From the NCBI RefSeq assembly GCF_021602155.1, contig NZ_BQHY01000021.1, positions 1-64,000 on the forward strand: DNA of 64,000 nucleotides. The letters are read 5' to 3'. Below the pieces are notes generated by a model. It made no database searches and had not been told where the DNA came from. It was given only the letters and a program-made list of their open reading frames with translations. Position numbers and translations under genes: made by a program. Source of the DNA: Pseudomonas parakoreensis (GTDB lineage: Bacteria > Pseudomonadota > Gammaproteobacteria > Pseudomonadales > Pseudomonadaceae). Below are positions 62,310 through 64,000 of the stretch, piece by piece (the first letter of the stretch is position 1; each line of letters starts with the position of its first letter).

Positions 62310-62521
62310 TGGCCAGGATGGATAGCTTCCACCACTACAACGACGGCCGCGGCCGGCGACGGGTGTACGTTAATGGCAACGAGATTGAGCGCGTTGTCTG
62401 GTGCGACACATCTTTGGGCATTGCGGTGTTCTGTCCGTTTCCGTACCGCGTTGATCACCGTCGTGACCAAATCTACACACGGCGCCTGCGAGGAACGGTA
62501 ACTGTCGAGAGGATTGACTGA
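62309..62521 (+). CDS. Small hypothetical phage protein
   Basis: The 70-residue basic protein (MARMDSFHHYNDGRGRRRVY...) contains NGNEIERVVWCDTSLGIAVFCPFPY, typical of small late phage proteins that read like a mini beta domain. No family recognised. It is coupled to both neighbours by TGATG overlaps. Confidence 0.65.
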   Translation: MARMDSFHHYNDGRGRRRVYVNGNEIERVVWCDTSLGIAVFCPFPYRVDHRRDQIYTRRLRGTVTVERID

Positions 62522-62745
62522 TGGCTTGTACCGGATGCGCAGATCGCCGCGAATGGATCAAGAAGTGGAGCAAGGTGGCCTATGAGCGAGCGCAACGAAT
62601 TCTCAGCCCAAGTGCTGATCAGCCCCGATCAGATGAAGGTGATAGCCGGCCGGGAGCAGGAGTTCCTGTCGATCTTCAAGCAACAGCTCCAGGAGCAGAT
62701 GAAGACCAACGAGCTGCTGACAGCCCTGATCCAGTCACTGAGTGA
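62521..62745 (+). CDS. Small Cys-containing phage protein (possible)
   Basis: The 74-residue frame starts MACTGCADRREWIKKWSKVA with a CxxC near the N terminus, a pattern I associate with small phage proteins before HNH or terminase genes. The start overlaps the previous stop (TGATG). The second half overlaps the next gene in another frame and looks less protein-like (PSADQPRSDEGDSRPGAGVP), so only the first part may be conserved. Confidence 0.45.
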   Translation: MACTGCADRREWIKKWSKVAYERAQRILSPSADQPRSDEGDSRPGAGVPVDLQATAPGADEDQRAADSPDPVTE

Positions 62746-62818
62746 CGAGCAGGTTGATGACGATGACGCCGAACCACTCACCTACATGGACGGCACACCC
62801 GTCAATGGAGGTGGCTGA
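62582..62818 (+). CDS. Small acidic phage protein
   Basis: The 78-residue protein MSERNEFSAQVLISPDQMKV... has a helical middle (EFLSIFKQQLQEQMKTNELLTALIQ) and an acidic end (SDEQVDDDDAEPLTYMDGTP). It shares most of its DNA with the preceding frame, so the two overlap by 164 bp. The one-base TGATG overlap with the HNH gene supports its translation. Confidence 0.65.
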   Translation: MSERNEFSAQVLISPDQMKVIAGREQEFLSIFKQQLQEQMKTNELLTALIQSLSDEQVDDDDAEPLTYMDGTPVNGGG

Positions 62819-63156
62819 TGGCGAAGCTGACTTCGCTCAAGTCTGGGCTGCAGACCCAACCGTCACGACTCGCCAACATCAATCCTGACTCATGGCGGGC
62901 CGGCAAGCAGACAGCAGCTCAACGTGGGTACGGCTACAAGTGGCAGAAGGCACGGGCCGGCTGGTTAGAGCAGCACCCGCTCTGCGTCTATTGCGAACGC
63001 AGCGGGCGAGTGACGGCAGCTACGGTTGTCGACCACAGCACACCGCACCGAGGCGACATGAAGTTGTTCTGGGATCGCACCAAGTGGGTGTCCCTGTGCA
63101 CCAATTGCCACTCGTCTGTGAAGCAGCGCGAAGAGAACGAAGACCGATCCAGGTAA
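62818..63156 (+). CDS. HNH endonuclease (phage packaging type)
   Basis: The 112-residue protein has the HNH zinc module (about 50-105): LEQHPLCVYCERSGRVTAATVVDHSTPHRGD and WVSLCTNCHSSVKQREEN, with two CxxC pairs and the catalytic His in VVDHSTPH. HNH proteins of this type lie next to the terminase genes in HK97-like phages and help cut cos or pac DNA. It is coupled to the preceding gene (TGATG). Confidence 0.92.
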   Translation: MAKLTSLKSGLQTQPSRLANINPDSWRAGKQTAAQRGYGYKWQKARAGWLEQHPLCVYCERSGRVTAATVVDHSTPHRGDMKLFWDRTKWVSLCTNCHSSVKQREENEDRSR

Positions 63157-63161
63157 TCACC

Positions 63162-63809
63162 ATGCAATCGAACCAGAACCAGCCGGTGAGTGAATGCCGA
63201 GTCGCTGGATGCATCAGTGTTGCCAATAGAAAAGGCGCAGGCCTCTGCGAGAAACACTACATGAGGCAGCGTCGTCATGGCTCAACCGATAAGGCTGTAG
63301 TCGTAAAGCCGGGCCTGCTTACCCATTCCCACGGGTACAAGCTGGCACATGCACCTGACCATGCGCTTCGCCGCTCAAGCAATCGAGTGTACGAACACCG
63401 CGTGGTCTATCACGCACAGCATGGTGATGGTCCATTCAGCTGCCATTGGTGCTCAGTGGTTGTGACGTGGGACGACATGCATGTCGACCACCTCAACGAC
63501 GTCAAGGACGACAACGGGCCGGACAACCTGGTAGCGAGTTGCGCCACCTGCAATCAGAAACGTGGCTTCGACAAGATGACGGCGACTCACCGGCTCAGGT
63601 CAGACCGACGCTACACCGCGCACGGCAAGACGATGTGCCTAATTGAATGGGCGCGCCACCTCAACCTCTCTCGCAATGCCATCGAGTATCGACTCGACGC
63701 AGGCTGGAAGCATGAGGATGTGTTCTCGCCACGCAAGGGCAGGTCGGGACCACCGAGCAGAGTTCTAAAACCCGAGGAGGCTGCTCGCGCCCGTGATGCA
63801 CGCCAATGA
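63162..63809 (+). CDS. Second HNH endonuclease, homing type
   Basis: The 215-residue protein has an N-terminal zinc-knuckle-like part (CRVAGCISVANRKGAGLCEKH, about 12-32), a central HNH domain (about 75-135: YEHRVVYHAQHGDGPFSCHWCSVVVTWDDMHVDHLNDVKDDNGPDNLVASCATCNQKRG) and a C-terminal NUMOD-like helix-turn-helix (WARHLNLSRNAIEYRLDAGW). This layout is typical of free-standing HNH homing endonucleases. It lies between the packaging HNH gene and the terminase small subunit, as if inserted there. Confidence 0.88.
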   Translation: MQSNQNQPVSECRVAGCISVANRKGAGLCEKHYMRQRRHGSTDKAVVVKPGLLTHSHGYKLAHAPDHALRRSSNRVYEHRVVYHAQHGDGPFSCHWCSVVVTWDDMHVDHLNDVKDDNGPDNLVASCATCNQKRGFDKMTATHRLRSDRRYTAHGKTMCLIEWARHLNLSRNAIEYRLDAGWKHEDVFSPRKGRSGPPSRVLKPEEAARARDARQ

Positions 63810-63947
63810 CGTGCTTCAATGGCGTGTGGCACGTCAGTTCCCCGATTTGAGAGGGGGAGGGGTGGGGTCAAAGTTCACACCTTTTTGCTCCAAGACCACC
63901 CTACCCCACACGCGTGAATTTTTTTCCTCTTTTGAAGGGATTTGTTA
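63810..63947. other. Possible cos/packaging region before the terminase small subunit
   Basis: The 138-bp gap contains a purine-rich run (GAGAGGGGGAGGGGTGGGGTC, 63849-63869) followed by a pyrimidine-rich run (CCACCCTACCCCAC, 63896-63909). It adjoins HNH and terminase genes, the usual location of cos in HK97-like phages. No overhang can be defined by sequence alone. Confidence 0.45.
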
Positions 63948-64000
63948 ATGGCGTTAACAGACAAAAAGCGCCGTTTTGTCGATTCCAAGGCTGCTGGCGC
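63948..64000 (+). CDS. Terminase small subunit, N-terminal fragment (cut by window end)
   Basis: Only 17 codons are present: MALTDKKRRFVDSKAAG. This start resembles phage terminase small subunits, which bind cos/pac DNA and guide the large subunit. AAGGGA lies 7 nt before ATG 63948. The rest of the gene and the expected large subunit, portal and capsid genes are outside the window. Confidence 0.75.
   Translation, partial: MALTDKKRRFVDSKAAG

Larger units (their letters stand above)
46721..64000. mobile_element. Temperate prophage (left and central part; continues past the window)
   Basis: An integrase beside mutS, a CI-like repressor and Cro-like gene back to back, an antirepressor, DnaC/DnaB-type replication genes, a Q-like antiterminator, holin-like genes, HNH and terminase small subunit occur in normal phage order. 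The right end, head, tail and endolysin genes are not in the window. No gene in the visible part is obviously broken, so the prophage may be intact. Confidence 0.95.

Noticed and set aside
60086-62818. An endolysin gene in the lysis region
   Set aside because: No frame between the holin-like genes and the HNH gene has lysozyme, amidase or peptidase motifs; it may lie beyond the window.
46721-64000. An R- or F-type pyocin (tailocin) at the mutS site
   Set aside because: Pyocin clusters at this locus lack integrase, replication and terminase genes, all of which are present here.

Overview
The window is a chromosomal segment from a Pseudomonas, most likely of the P. fluorescens group. The evidence is gene order and protein sequence: map/rpsB/tsf/pyrH/frr/uppS/cdsA/dxr/rseP/bamA/skp/lpxD/fabZ/lpxA/lpxB/rnhB/dnaE/accA, then tilS-pyrG-kdsA-eno-ftsB-ispD, adhC-fghA, ispF-truD-surE-pcm-nlpD-rpoS-rsmZ-fdxA and mutS. 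The GC-rich codon use and the REP-like inverted repeats typical of fluorescent pseudomonads agree with this.

Layout. 1-188 is the end of an unidentified gene. 707-2338 encodes a CPA1 Na+/H+ antiporter and 2360-3007 a metzincin protease. Next come dapC, glnD and map on the minus strand, divergent from rpsB. 8.5-32.1 kb is a long plus-strand block for translation factors (rpsB, tsf, frr), UMP kinase, undecaprenyl-PP and phospholipid synthesis (uppS, cdsA), isoprenoids (dxr), envelope proteases and chaperones (rseP, bamA, skp), lipid A (lpxD, fabZ, lpxA, lpxB), RNase HII, DNA polymerase III alpha and accA, followed by tilS, pyrG and kdsA. 32.3-46.7 kb holds eno, ftsB, ispD, a glutathione-dependent formaldehyde detoxification pair with a divergent LysR gene, and the ispF-truD-surE-pcm-nlpD-rpoS cluster. 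The Gac/Rsm small RNA gene rsmZ (with its GacA box), fdxA and mutS follow.

From about 46.7 kb to the end lies the left and central part of a temperate prophage of tailed-phage type. It is inserted directly upstream of the mutS start codon and continues beyond the window. On the minus strand are the integrase, a DUF4224-type protein, a phosphatase, several small accessory genes, a LuxR-type HTH protein and the CI-like repressor. On the plus strand are a YdaS/Cro-like regulator, a chain of early genes with four-base overlaps (antirepressor, HNH protein, replication protein with internal iterons, DnaC-like loader, DnaB helicase, Q-like antiterminator), a tail-tip-like protein, two holin-like proteins, an Acb2/Tad1-like anti-CBASS protein, small proteins, two HNH endonucleases and the start of the terminase small subunit.

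Most striking observations: (1) a paired palindromic operator (GTGTCGCGACAC preceded at exactly 32 bp by an imperfect copy) occurs twice, immediately upstream of the DUF4224-type gene and of the acb2-like gene 14 kb away, suggesting co-regulation of an anti-defence gene with the integration module; (2) the integrase reads into mutS with a 51-bp gap and no visible terminator, so lysogeny may control mismatch repair; (3) four tandem 15-bp iterons lie inside the phage replication gene; (4) a tail-tip-like protein sits in the lysis region; (5) a GacA box and a PsrA-type box sit at the expected positions for rsmZ and rpoS.
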